64,000 nt of DNA. Source: Robiginitalea sediminis (GTDB lineage Bacteria; Bacteroidota; Bacteroidia; Flavobacteriales; Flavobacteriaceae). The position numbers and the translations under genes were made by a program. Shown here piece after piece: positions 19,928 to 27,590 of this stretch; within the stretch, counting starts at the first letter, position 1, and each line of letters opens with the position of its first letter. The stretch lies in the NCBI RefSeq assembly GCF_002198115.1, contig NZ_NGNR01000001.1:1-64000 (forward strand), in the 5' to 3' direction. Under the pieces are notes generated by a model. The model had not been told where the DNA came from. It did no database searches and saw only the letters and a list, made by a program, of their open reading frames with translations.

Positions 19928-20026
19928 AGTACCAGGGTGTTGGTTTACCCCAATATGCCAGTAAAAACAGGACACCACCACCAGAAATGAGGGAAAGCCC
20001 ACCCCGGGTTAGGGAACCCCACCGGG

Positions 20027-20058
20027 TTGCTGCCAATCCAAAAAAAAGAGTAGCTTAG
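20027..20058 (+). promoter_or_regulatory. Possible promoter of the DASS transporter gene
   Basis: TTG at 20027-20029 and TAGCTTAG at 20051-20058 are 21 nt apart, one mismatch from the -7 consensus. The ATG follows at 20077. Confidence 0.4.
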
Positions 20059-20076
20059 AGGGCCTAAAACCGATCC

Positions 20077-21507
20077 ATGGAGCGACCCAAAATGATCGGG
20101 CTCCTGGCAGGGCCCCTCCTTTTCCTGATTTTAATGGTATTGCCGGGCGACCTGGTGTCGGCCGATGGAGACAGGGTCCTTGCTGTGGCTGCATGGATGG
20201 TCCTCTGGTGGATTACCGAGGCCGTATCCATTTCGGTGACCGCCCTGCTGCCCCTGCTGCTCTTCCCCTTGCTGGGGGTCATGGACCTGCCCGATGTGGG
20301 CGCCAATTACGGAAGCCCCATCATCTTCCTGTTCTTCGGGGGTTTTGTCCTGGCCCTGGCCCTTGAAAAGGTCAACCTGCACAAACGCATTGCCCTGACC
20401 ATTATTAACCGCACCGGAACGGGCCCGCAGCGGGTGATCCTGGGGTTTATGATTGCAACGGCTTCCCTGTCTATGTGGATCAGTAACACGGCCAGTACGG
20501 TGGTGATGCTGCCCATAGCCCTCTCAGTAATCGGGCTGCTGGTGGACGACGCCGATGGTTTTACCAAAAAGGACCGGAATTTTGCCCTGAGTGTTATGCT
20601 GGGGATTGCCTTCTCGGCCAATGCCGGGGGAATCGCCACCGTCATTGGCACCCCACCCAATTCGGTACTGATCGGGTTGCTGGAAAACGAATACCAGATT
20701 GAAATCTCCTTCCTGCGCTGGATGACTATTGGCCTTCCTATTTCGGTGATCCTGATCGGGGTCTCCTACCTGGTGCTGGTCAAGTGGATGTTTCCCTGCA
20801 AAGGGCTCCAATTTGCTGCCTCCCGGGACGTTATCAAAAACGAATTGAAAAAACTGGGGCCCCCGGACGGCAAGGAAAAACGGGTGATGCTCATTTTCGG
20901 CATTACCATCTTCCTCTGGATCTTCCGCACCCTGATCAACCACCTGATCCCGGGGCTGGGACTGACCGATACGGCCATTAGTATGTTTGGCGCCCTTCTG
21001 CTCTTTACCTGGCCCTACCGTTGGGGCAGGGGGGAATTTATCCTGGAGTGGACAGATACCACCCGCCTGGCCTGGGGTATCCTGATGCTCTTTGGGGGTG
21101 GGTTGGCGCTGGCGCGCGGCATGTCGGCCAGCGGGCTGGTAGACCTGGTATCTGCGGCCATCGCCAGCAGCGAAATTAGCGTGTTGCTCACCGCCGTATT
21201 GCTAATTGCCCTCATGCTCTTTATGACCGAACTGATGAGCAACGTGGCCCTTGTGGCTGTATTGGCCCCAGTGGTAGCCGGAATAGCCATGGGCCTGGAG
21301 ATCCCTATCCTTTACCTGCTTATTCCGGTAACTATCGCCAGTAGTTGTGCCTTTATGCTCCCTATGGCGACCCCGCCAAACGCAATTGTCTTTGCCAGCG
21401 GGTATATCCGGGTACACCAGATGGCCCGGGTGGGGTTTGTCCTGAACCTTATTTCCATCCTCCTGCTGGTCCTGGTATTCCAGTTTGTGGTGCCGCTCCT
21501 ATTCTAA
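20077..21507 (+). CDS. DASS-family (SLC13) sodium-coupled anion symporter
   Basis: The 476-residue product has about a dozen hydrophobic segments. It carries the paired divalent-anion/sodium symporter signatures: an SNT motif in the first half (SMWISNTASTVVMLPIAL), SNV in the second (ELMSNVALVAVLAPV), and the hairpin motifs GTPPN and ATPPNAIVFASGY. Family members import C4-dicarboxylates, citrate or sulfate with sodium across the inner membrane. The exact substrate cannot be read; the lack of a TrkA-C insert argues against the sulfate-type subgroup. It stands alone with a promoter and terminator of its own. Confidence 0.88.
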   Translation: MERPKMIGLLAGPLLFLILMVLPGDLVSADGDRVLAVAAWMVLWWITEAVSISVTALLPLLLFPLLGVMDLPDVGANYGSPIIFLFFGGFVLALALEKVNLHKRIALTIINRTGTGPQRVILGFMIATASLSMWISNTASTVVMLPIALSVIGLLVDDADGFTKKDRNFALSVMLGIAFSANAGGIATVIGTPPNSVLIGLLENEYQIEISFLRWMTIGLPISVILIGVSYLVLVKWMFPCKGLQFAASRDVIKNELKKLGPPDGKEKRVMLIFGITIFLWIFRTLINHLIPGLGLTDTAISMFGALLLFTWPYRWGRGEFILEWTDTTRLAWGILMLFGGGLALARGMSASGLVDLVSAAIASSEISVLLTAVLLIALMLFMTELMSNVALVAVLAPVVAGIAMGLEIPILYLLIPVTIASSCAFMLPMATPPNAIVFASGYIRVHQMARVGFVLNLISILLLVLVFQFVVPLLF

Positions 21508-21510
21508 ACA

Positions 21511-21537
21511 CAAAACCCTTGCGGAACAAGGGTTTTG
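21511..21537 (+). terminator. Hairpin terminator after the DASS transporter
   Basis: CAAAACCCTTG (21511-21521) pairs with CAAGGGTTTTG (21527-21537), a perfect 11-bp stem with a 5-nt loop, starting 4 nt after the stop codon. The U-rich segment is within the 3' arm. Confidence 0.75.
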
Positions 21538-21896
21538 CAGCTGACTAATTCAAATAACTGACAGAAATGAGAAAATGCTGTCACTCGGAAAGTTCAATGC
21601 CCTAACTGGCATCGCTTCAATACTATAGACGGCAGTTCCCCGGCATTGTTACAGGATTCCCTATGAATTAACGTTTATTTATCGTTTCCGGAACCCGGGC
21701 ATAAAAACCCCGTATAGGACCATAGGTGCCCTTTTTCGGATAAACGGTAAAAAGACCCGAAAATAGGGCCTTGCACGATCCCGATTTTACCACAGGCATC
21801 CTCCTTTTAACCACACGGAACCCGTTTTTGACAACATTTCGCCACACCTCACCTCTTGTGCTGCTATCTTTATTCCTATCAAAACCCCCGAATATC
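21538..21896. other. Gene-free interval with two small hairpins
   Basis: No convincing gene lies here. Two short stem-loops stand close together: TGACAG/CTGTCA (21559-21564 with 21578-21583) and ATGCC/GGCAT (21597-21601 with 21608-21612). The rest is mixed-composition spacer leading to the small membrane-protein gene. A leftward frame of 78 codons (21668-21904) crosses the next gene and lacks family features. Confidence 0.4.
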
Positions 21897-22061
21897 ATGA
21901 ACACCTACAAAATCAAAAGCCTGCTGTATCTGGTCCTTTTTGCGATCAGTGCCGTTATCTATTACCACGTCATCCCGGATAGCGCTAAGGAACACCAGAG
22001 TAAAAACACTCCTGTCCTGGCCGAGGCAGATTCCCCGGTTAAAGCGGAGCAGGCCCTCTGA
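21897..22061 (+). CDS. Small single-pass membrane protein
   Basis: This 54-residue product, MNTYKIKSLLYLVLFAISAVIY and onward, has one transmembrane segment near the N-terminus and a hydrophilic, acidic tail. The ATG at 21897 is preferred over one 42 codons earlier because the extension is unlike any membrane protein. A clear terminator follows at 22085. There is no recognised family. Its reality rests on the hydrophobic design and the terminator placement. Confidence 0.5.
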   Translation: MNTYKIKSLLYLVLFAISAVIYYHVIPDSAKEHQSKNTPVLAEADSPVKAEQAL

Positions 22062-22084
22062 CCCCTCCGTGTTAATTCTATGCC

Positions 22085-22121
22085 AAAACCCCTGTATCGG
22101 ATTAAACGATCAGGGGTTTTT
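22085..22121 (+). terminator. Intrinsic terminator
   Basis: AAAACCCCTG (22085-22094) pairs with CAGGGGTTTT (22111-22120), and an inner ATCG/CGAT extends the stem. It ends in TTTTT. Confidence 0.8.
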
Positions 22122-22155
22122 CGATTCTTAAGGGTATAATCTTAAAATCGTAAAC

Positions 22156-22599
22156 ATGATGAAAAAAGCATTAATGGCCGTAATGGTTCTGGCCGGATTG
22201 GGCCTGAACGCCCAAAGGGGCCCGGGTCCGGGCCACGGAAACCACCCCGGAAAGGAAATGAGTGCCGAACAGGCTGCCACCCTCCACAGCAAGCGGATGA
22301 CCCTGGCCCTGGGCCTGGATGATCGTCAGCAAAAAGAAGTCAAGGCCCTGCTGGAAACCGAGTTTCAATGGCGGAAAGAAACCCATGAAGCCCGCAAGGC
22401 AAACCGGGACTCTACGGCGAAGGCCGATCCCGAAGCACGGTATGCCCATATGAACGCCCGGCTGGACCACAGGATTGCCTTTGAGCGCGACCTGAAGGAA
22501 ATCCTGTCGGAGGCCCAATTCGACCAATGGAAGAAACACCAGCACCGGAAAAAAGGCCGTAAAGAACACCGGCGCCAAAAGGGGCATCACGGTAAATAA
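22156..22599 (+). CDS. Spy/CpxP-like periplasmic protein, His/Lys-rich
   Basis: The 147-residue product has a signal peptide (to NAQRG, about residue 20). It is mostly helical and very basic, and ends in a His/Lys/Arg-rich tail (KKHQHRKKGRKEHRRQKGHHGK). The helical centre (LHSKRMTLALGLDDRQQKEVKALLETEFQ, then FERDLKEILSEAQFDQWKKH) follows the pattern of Spy/CpxP-like chaperones with LTxxQ-type repeats. A periplasmic chaperone or metal-buffering role is possible; the histidines suggest metal binding. A terminator starts 3 nt after the stop. Confidence 0.65.
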   Translation: MMKKALMAVMVLAGLGLNAQRGPGPGHGNHPGKEMSAEQAATLHSKRMTLALGLDDRQQKEVKALLETEFQWRKETHEARKANRDSTAKADPEARYAHMNARLDHRIAFERDLKEILSEAQFDQWKKHQHRKKGRKEHRRQKGHHGK

Positions 22600-22601
22600 G
22601 A

Positions 22602-22623
22602 CAGGGCATTGCCCTGTTTTTTT
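22602..22623 (+). terminator. Intrinsic terminator
   Basis: CAGGGC (22602-22607), loop ATT, GCCCTG (22611-22616), then seven Ts. This is the clearest rho-independent signal in the region. Confidence 0.88.
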
Positions 22624-22666
22624 ATACGATTTCCCATGCCTATGCGTTTAACCCAAAAGGCTACCT

Positions 22667-23242
22667 ATGAAATCGTTAACCGCTTTTTTGTTTTTTATCC
22701 TGCTTGTTTTCAGCACCCATGACCTGTGGGCCCAGCAACAGGGACGTGGTAAGGGTACCCCAACTGCCACGGAGAACCGGGTAAAGGGAAAGGAAACCCA
22801 GAAAGAGTCCCGCCGCAGCTCCGAAGGGGATAAAAAGGGAAAGAAAGACAAGGACAAAGACCGGGACAAGGACAAGGACCGCGATAAAGACAAAGACCGG
22901 GACAAAGACAAAGACCGGGACAAGGACAAGGACCGGGACAAAGACAAAGACCGGGACAAGGATAACGATAAGGACGATTTGGAGGATGTTTTCTCCGAAG
23001 CACCCTCAGACCCCTCCGAGTTGCGTGCAGTCGAAGAAAGCCAGCGTTTGGCCCGGCAATACGGCATTGAAACCGACAAAGACAAGCGCGAATTACTAAA
23101 GGCCTGCAAGAAATACTACAAAGCCCGGGCACTGCTCACCCGCCAATACCCGGACAAGAAAGCAAGGGCCCAGAAGGACCGTGCTGAAATCCTCGAAAAA
23201 GAATACAGTAGGGAATTGCGCAAAATACTCCCGCAATCCTGA
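22667..23242 (+). CDS. Secreted low-complexity protein with DKDKDR repeats
   Basis: The 191-residue product has a signal peptide (to WAQQQ, about residue 23). A basic linker leads to six exact DKDKDR repeats (residues 61-96) ending in DKDNDKDD, and a helical C-terminal domain of about 85 residues follows (RAVEESQRLARQYGIETDKDKRELLKACKKYYKARALL). Alternating acidic and basic residues should form an extended charged single helix or polyampholyte. The function is unknown; the repeat might act as a spacer or bind divalent ions. It is convergent with hemL, with 7 nt between the stops. Confidence 0.65.
   Translation: MKSLTAFLFFILLVFSTHDLWAQQQGRGKGTPTATENRVKGKETQKESRRSSEGDKKGKKDKDKDRDKDKDRDKDKDRDKDKDRDKDKDRDKDKDRDKDNDKDDLEDVFSEAPSDPSELRAVEESQRLARQYGIETDKDKRELLKACKKYYKARALLTRQYPDKKARAQKDRAEILEKEYSRELRKILPQS
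22847..22954 (+). repeat. Six tandem 18-bp units encoding DKDKDR
   Basis: The 18-bp unit of form GACAARGACAARGACCGG is repeated six times in frame. Synonymous third-position changes between copies (AAG/AAA, CGG/CGC, GAC/GAT) show that the protein sequence, not only the DNA, is being kept. Confidence 0.85.
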
Positions 23243-23249
23243 TCTTAGC

Positions 23250-24533
23250 TCAGACCGCGAGGACCTCGGCCGCTGCCGCTATGGTAAAGTCCAGATCCTC
23301 ATAGCTGAGGGCATCGTTCAGGAAGTAACTCTCGAAAGCACTTGGAGGCAGGTAAACACCGCGGTCCAGCAACCCGTGGAAATAGGCCTTGAAAGAAGGG
23401 TTGTTACCGCTCGCTGCCGTTTCAAAATCCGTTACGGGAACCTCCGTGAAGTGCACCGAAATCATGGAACCAAACCGGTTGATCTGGTACGGGCGCCCGG
23501 TTGCAGAAAGCACCTGGTCCAGGCCTTGGTGCAGGTAGGCCGTTTTCTCTCCAAGGCGGGTGAAGACTTCCGGGTCGGCCTCTATGCTGCGGAGCATGGC
23601 CAGGCCGGCACTCATGGCCAGCGGGTTGCCACTCAGGGTCCCCGCCTGGTAAACCGGCCCTTCAGGGGCCAGGCAGGACATGATTTCCGCAGAAGCCGCG
23701 AAGGCGCCTACAGGCAAACCTCCCCCAATGACCTTTCCGAAGGTGACCAGGTCGGCACGGACACCAGTGACTTCCTGTGCCCCGCCCCGGCCCAGGCGGA
23801 AACCGGTCATTACCTCATCGAAAATAAGGAGGATCCCCTGGTCGGAACACCGCTCGCGCAGGCCTTCCAGAAATCCCGCCTCGGGCGGGATACAACCCAT
23901 ATTCCCCGCTACAGGTTCGAGGATTATGGCTGCAATGGTGCCTTTATTGGCGTCCAGGAGGGCATCCACGCTCTCCAGGTCGTTGTACCGGGCCAAGAGG
24001 GTATCTTTTGCGGTACCCGCGGTTACCCCGGGGCTGTTGGGGCTCCCGAAGGTTACGGCCCCGCTGCCGGCCTGGATCAGGAAGGCGTCGGCATGGCCGT
24101 GATAGCACCCGGCAAACTTGATGATCTTATCGCGCCCCGTATACCCGCGGGCCAAACGGATGGCACTCATACAGGCCTCCGTTCCGCTGTTTACAAACCG
24201 GATCTTGTCGATGTTGGGCACCATGGAAACGGCCAATTGGGCCAGCTCGGTTTCCAGGGCGGTGGGAATCCCGAAGGAGGTCCCCTTTCTGGCCCGCACT
24301 ACAACCGCTTCCAGGACCGCCTCATGGGCATGACCGAAAAGCAGTGGCCCCCAGGATGCGATATAATCGACATACCGGTTGCCATCCTCATCCCAGAAAT
24401 AAGCCCCTTTGGCTTCCTTTACAAAAACCGGGGTCCCCCCTACCGCCTTAAATGCCCGCACCGGGGAGTTAACCCCTCCGGGCAATACCTGGTTGGCCTC
24501 CTGAAACAAGGCACTGCTTCGCTGGTAGCGCAT
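23250..24533 (-). CDS. hemL: Glutamate-1-semialdehyde 2,1-aminomutase
   Basis: The 427-residue protein matches the normal length of HemL. It has the N-terminal [11 protein letters not shown], the class III aminotransferase segment [36 protein letters not shown], the cofactor-binding FDEVMTGFR and the PLP lysine in [13 protein letters not shown] (Lys267). It converts glutamate-1-semialdehyde to 5-aminolevulinate in the C5 haem pathway. It begins 1 nt after the glucosaminidase lipoprotein stop and is the last gene of a leftward operon. The operon partners have no obvious link to haem synthesis. Confidence 0.97.
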   Translation of the reverse strand: MRYQRSSALFQEANQVLPGGVNSPVRAFKAVGGTPVFVKEAKGAYFWDEDGNRYVDYIASWGPLLFGHAHEAVLEAVVVRARKGTSFGIPTALETELAQLAVSMVPNIDKIRFVNSGTEACMSAIRLARGYTGRDKIIKFAGCYHGHADAFLIQAGSGAVTFGSPNSPGVTAGTAKDTLLARYNDLESVDALLDANKGTIAAIILEPVAGNMGCIPPEAGFLEGLRERCSDQGILLIFDEVMTGFRLGRGGAQEVTGVRADLVTFGKVIGGGLPVGAFAASAEIMSCLAPEGPVYQAGTLSGNPLAMSAGLAMLRSIEADPEVFTRLGEKTAYLHQGLDQVLSATGRPYQINRFGSMISVHFTEVPVTDFETAASGNNPSFKAYFHGLLDRGVYLPPSAFESYFLNDALSYEDLDFTIAAAAEVLAV

Positions 24534-24534
24534 A

Positions 24535-25356
24535 TTATCTTCTGGTGTTTTCGGGTTTTACCTTCAACAGCTGGCCTACGGATATAAGGTTGCTGTCCAA
24601 TTCATTGAGCCGCATGAGTTCGTCCACCGTCATACGGTACCGGCGCGAAATCCCGTAGAGGGTATCGCCGGCCTGCACCCGGTGCATCTCGTATTCCCCG
24701 GCGGCACTGGCAATAAGCGACCCGCGGCCTGGCCGGCCGAGTACCTCCTCGTCGTAGCGGTAGAGTTGGTACCGTTCAATAATCTGGATGAGTTTTTGGG
24801 GGTATTTCCGGTCTGTGGCATAGCCCGCAGCTTTGAGACCCCTGGCCCAGGCCTTGTAATCGTCCTGGTCCAGGTCAAAAAGCGCAGCATAGCGGGAACG
24901 GGTGGTCAGGAACAGGCTATGGTCCCGGAAGGAGTACATCGGGTGGTTGTATTTGCGGAAACATTCCCCCCGTTCATCATCGTCGTGGCGTTCGTAATCC
25001 CCTTCCCACCCGGTATGGCACTTGATGCCGAAGTGGTTGTTCGTCTTGCGCGTGAGCTCACCTTTTCCAAAGCCGCTTTCCAGCAAGCCCTGGGCCAGGG
25101 TTATACTCGCAGGGATGCCGTAGGTGCGCATCTCGGATTTGGCCACATCGGAAAACATCCGGATGTAGTGCTCCGGGGAATTGGCAGAGACAAAAACAAA
25201 GCGTCCGGGGTCCTCCGGCATGGGATATGCGCCCTGGGAAGCCTCCTTTGTTGCAGGGGATTCGGTTTTGACATTTTGGGCCAAACTCCGCTTCTTGCTT
25301 CCGCAACCGGCAAGCAACCCTCCCAGGAGCAACCCGCAAATCAGCATCCTTTTCAT
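24535..25356 (-). CDS. Lipoprotein with glucosaminidase and LysM domains
   Basis: The 273-residue product starts at the ATG with lipobox LLAGC (Cys18); the open frame upstream is out-of-frame coding of the neighbouring gene. Residues about 60-190 form a glucosaminidase (FlgJ/LytG-like) domain with [30 protein letters not shown], carrying the catalytic Glu in LLESGFG. One LysM ([16 protein letters not shown]) lies near the C-terminus. It should cut the glycan strand of peptidoglycan in the periplasm. Its ATG overlaps the stop of the PLP-enzyme gene (ATGA), so it is translationally coupled. Confidence 0.9.
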   Translation of the reverse strand: MKRMLICGLLLGGLLAGCGSKKRSLAQNVKTESPATKEASQGAYPMPEDPGRFVFVSANSPEHYIRMFSDVAKSEMRTYGIPASITLAQGLLESGFGKGELTRKTNNHFGIKCHTGWEGDYERHDDDERGECFRKYNHPMYSFRDHSLFLTTRSRYAALFDLDQDDYKAWARGLKAAGYATDRKYPQKLIQIIERYQLYRYDEEVLGRPGRGSLIASAAGEYEMHRVQAGDTLYGISRRYRMTVDELMRLNELDSNLISVGQLLKVKPENTRR

Positions 25357-26255
25357 AGTAGCAACAAAGGTAAGTTCTTTTTCTGCAATTTCTGGTTCAT
25401 CCCGCGGAGGCCCTGCATCCCCCCGGTGTGGATGAGCAGTACCCGGCTCCCTTCCCGAATACGCCCTGACCGTATATCCTCCAGCACGCCGAAAACCATT
25501 TTCCCTGTATAAACCGGGTCCAGGGGGATTCCAGTGCGCTCCCTGAATGCGTTGATGAATTCGACCAGCTGCGTATCTATCCGGGCATACCCGCCGAACC
25601 GATCGTCCTGGATAAGGATCCAGTTTTCCGGGGTTCCCCAGAGGCGAAGTTCCGTCTCCAGTCCGGGGGCTTTCAGGGCACTGTACCCCAGGATGCGCTG
25701 GCCCGGGCCAGCGGCACGGGACAAGCCGGCAAGAGTACCCCCCGTCCCCACCGGGCAGCCAATCAGGTCGTAATCGGAATCCCCGGGCTGCAGGATTTCC
25801 TCGCACCCTTTGAGGGCCAGGGCATTGGTCCCCCCCTCCGGAAGCAGGTACGCCGGGCCAAAACGCTCCAAACAGGATTCCCGGAACCCAGGGTCGTTTC
25901 TCCGGGCGTATTGGCCGCGGGAAAGGAAATGAAGCTGCATCCCCCATGCGCTGGCGTCGGAAAGGGTGGGGTTTAAAGGGGCCCGGGCCAGTTCTTCCCC
26001 CCGGATAAGCCCGATGGTTTCCATTCCCGCTGCTGCGCCTGCAGCTGCAACGGCGTGGATATGGTTGGAGAAGGCGCCCCCGAAGGTAAGCAGACGGTTA
26101 AAGCCCCTGGCCTTGGCCTCCAGGAGGTTGTATTTGAGTTTTCGGTATTTATTGCCGGAAACCTCAGGGAAAAGCAAGTCTTCCCTTCGGATAGAAAGGG
26201 TAACCCCGCGGGCTGTGGCTTCGTCCAGTTGTACCGGGTCAGTCCTGGCTTTCAA
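25353..26255 (-). CDS. ACC deaminase / D-cysteine desulfhydrase-like PLP enzyme
   Basis: The 300-residue product belongs to the tryptophan-synthase-beta fold group. The PLP lysine is in SGNKYRKLKYN (Lys36), followed by LTFGGAFSNHIHAVAAAG, the nucleophilic-serine region of ACC deaminases and D-cysteine desulfhydrases, and a glycine-rich phosphate loop GTGGTLAGL. It is shorter than classical ACC deaminase (about 340 residues), as is usual in Bacteroidetes, where activity as a D-amino-acid or cysteine desulfhydrase is as likely. It begins with TTG overlapping the TGA of the HExxH gene. No in-frame ATG is near, so the TTG start is credible. Confidence 0.85.
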   Translation of the reverse strand: MKARTDPVQLDEATARGVTLSIRREDLLFPEVSGNKYRKLKYNLLEAKARGFNRLLTFGGAFSNHIHAVAAAGAAAGMETIGLIRGEELARAPLNPTLSDASAWGMQLHFLSRGQYARRNDPGFRESCLERFGPAYLLPEGGTNALALKGCEEILQPGDSDYDLIGCPVGTGGTLAGLSRAAGPGQRILGYSALKAPGLETELRLWGTPENWILIQDDRFGGYARIDTQLVEFINAFRERTGIPLDPVYTGKMVFGVLEDIRSGRIREGSRVLLIHTGGMQGLRGMNQKLQKKNLPLLLL

Positions 26256-26596
26256 CAGGGTAGATGTGCCTTAGTCAGATACGAAAGGAATTGGTAGGGC
26301 CTGCGGCTACCCAGGTAATCCCTGTCCCGTTCCCGGGCATAGGCCTCCCTTTCGAAGGATATATTCCGGTATGCCTTGTAGAAACTAAAGTATACCAGGC
26401 TTCGCAACAACCACTCCACCAGGTACCAGAGGTAGAAAAACACCACCAGCAATTCGGCTTGCTGCCGGAGGTGGATCCGCTCGTGATTGATCAGCACGGC
26501 ATCCTGACGCAAGGCCGGCGACCTTAGAAATATAAAGGGCCATAGGGTAAGGCCTACATAATTCCGATAAAAGAAGTGCTTGAAAACTAATATCAT
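26252..26596 (-). CDS. Small membrane protein with an HExxH metalloprotease-like motif
   Basis: The 114-residue product starts at the ATG after a consensus -7 box, 19 codons inside a longer frame. It has a hydrophobic N-terminus, then INHERIHLRQQAELL with HERIH at 38-42. A membrane helix follows (LVVFFYLWYLVEWLLRSLVYF), then FEREAYARERD, whose glutamates could supply a third zinc ligand. The arrangement is like a minimal M56/M48-type gluzincin. I recall similar small uncharacterised proteins in Bacteroidetes. No activity is known. It heads the operon with the PLP enzyme, the glucosaminidase and hemL, overlapping the first by 4 nt. Confidence 0.65.
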   Translation of the reverse strand: MILVFKHFFYRNYVGLTLWPFIFLRSPALRQDAVLINHERIHLRQQAELLVVFFYLWYLVEWLLRSLVYFSFYKAYRNISFEREAYARERDRDYLGSRRPYQFLSYLTKAHLPC

Positions 26597-26620
26597 AGCT
26601 GTCAGTGGGGAACACCTAAA

Positions 26621-26628
26621 CAAATATA
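26621..26628 (-). promoter_or_regulatory. Probable -7 element of the HExxH-hemL operon
   Basis: On the minus strand TATATTTG matches TAnnTTTG exactly, 24 nt before the ATG at 26596. A TTG lies 22 nt further upstream (26653-26651), slightly longer spacing than normal. Confidence 0.55.
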
Positions 26629-26671
26629 GCAGTTTTCCGGTAGGCCGGGGCAACGGGGTCGCCGGGGCGTA

Positions 26672-26700
26672 TTGAAATTAAGCCTTGATGCCTATTTTTG
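26672..26700 (+). promoter_or_regulatory. Promoter of the DUF5522 gene
   Basis: TTG at 26672-26674 and TATTTTTG at 26693-26700 are 18 nt apart. The -7 box lies downstream of the ATG at 26685, so translation must begin at the ATG at 26715. Confidence 0.6.
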
Positions 26701-26714
26701 CAGAAAAAGGGACT

Positions 26715-26876
26715 ATGAAGCGCAACCCGCCCCTGGAAGAAGGGGATTTTTACTGGAGCGAGTCCGGTTACCGGGTATTTACCGAGCAATACCTGCTCAA
26801 AAGGGGCTATTGTTGCGAGAGTGGTTGCCGGCATTGCCCCTATGGCTTTAATGTTAAAACCGGGCAAAAAATGTAG
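26715..26876 (+). CDS. Small cysteine-rich DUF5522-like protein
   Basis: The 53-residue product, starting MKRNPPLEEGDFYW, contains FTEQYLLKRGYCCESGCRHCPYGF with Cys33, Cys34, Cys38 and Cys41. This CC-x3-C-x2-C pattern matches the DUF5522 family of small bacterial proteins. It probably binds a metal such as zinc or an iron-sulfur cluster; the function is unknown. The start is set by the promoter position. It is separate from the leftward operon that diverges from the same interval. Confidence 0.75.
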   Translation: MKRNPPLEEGDFYWSESGYRVFTEQYLLKRGYCCESGCRHCPYGFNVKTGQKM

Positions 26877-26933
26877 GGTATTCGGCATGATTTTTGTTAT
26901 CTTTTAAAATGGATTCTCAAAAACCGTATTGCT

Positions 26934-27506
26934 ATGAAACCCCTCCACAAACCCTTACTTTTTATCGCCTTTATAGCCCTGCTGGGCAGTAGTTGCACCT
27001 CTGTGCGCGTCCTCTCGGATTACGACCGTACGGCAAACTTCGACCAGTACCGCAGCTACGCCTTTTACAAAACCGGCATAGACAAGGCCCAGATATCCGA
27101 CCTGGACAAAAAACGCATCCTCAGGGCCATAGAAACCGAAATGGGTACCCGGGGGTTTGTGAAATCCGAACAACCGGATTTGCTGGTGAGTATTTTCACT
27201 ACCGAAAAAGAGCGCGTGGACATCTACAACAACAACCTGGCCTGGGGATGGGGCTGGGGCTGGGGTTGGGGTTGGGGACCCTACTGGGGCGGCGCAGGCT
27301 GGTGGGGGCCGAATGTCAGCACCCGTACCGAAGGCGCCCTCTACATAGACCTCATCGATGCCCAAACGCGGGAGCTCATCTGGCAGGGCCGGGGAACCGG
27401 CTCCCTGAACTACGGGACCAACGTAGACAAGAAAGAGGAGCGGATCCGGGAATTTGTGAGTCGTATCCTCTCCCAATACCCGCCGGATGCCCTGGTATCC
27501 AACTAA
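26934..27506 (+). CDS. DUF4136 lipoprotein with a Gly-Trp repeat
   Basis: The 190-residue product has lipobox LGSSC (Cys21) and the DUF4136 beginning VRVLSDYDRTANFDQYRSYAFY. A middle run of alternating Gly and Trp follows (GWGWGW and onward, then GPYWGGAGWWGP). It ends with LIDAQTRELIWQGRGTGSL, where DUF4136 proteins close with a conserved R/L-W-x-G pattern. These are envelope lipoproteins of unknown function in Gram-negative bacteria. A terminator lies 7 nt downstream. Confidence 0.82.
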   Translation: MKPLHKPLLFIAFIALLGSSCTSVRVLSDYDRTANFDQYRSYAFYKTGIDKAQISDLDKKRILRAIETEMGTRGFVKSEQPDLLVSIFTTEKERVDIYNNNLAWGWGWGWGWGWGPYWGGAGWWGPNVSTRTEGALYIDLIDAQTRELIWQGRGTGSLNYGTNVDKKEERIREFVSRILSQYPPDALVSN

Positions 27507-27512
27507 TGTATC

Positions 27513-27537
27513 CAAACCCTGCCCCGAGCAGGGTTTG
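27513..27537 (+). terminator. Hairpin terminator after the DUF4136 gene
   Basis: CAAACCCTG (27513-27521) pairs with CAGGGTTTG (27529-27537), a perfect 9-bp stem with a 7-nt loop. Only a short TTT follows. Confidence 0.7.
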
Positions 27538-27562
27538 CGCTTTAATACGGCCTTATAATTCG

Positions 27563-27570
27563 TATCTTTA
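27563..27570 (+). promoter_or_regulatory. Probable -7 element for the aromatic amino acid hydroxylase gene
   Basis: TATCTTTA is one base from TAnnTTTG and lies 20 nt before the ATG. No strong -33 is seen. Confidence 0.4.
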
Positions 27571-27590
27571 AGGGACGCAAAACACCTGGT

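Noticed and set aside
22847-22954. Possible CRISPR-like repeat
   Set aside because: The repeats are contiguous, in frame and without spacers; they encode DKDKDR.
23181-24587. A 468-codon frame antisense to hemL
   Set aside because: It is a shadow of hemL without start or promoter support.
25357-25947. N-terminal extension of the glucosaminidase lipoprotein
   Set aside because: The extension is an off-frame reading of the PLP-enzyme gene; the lipoprotein signal starts at 25356.
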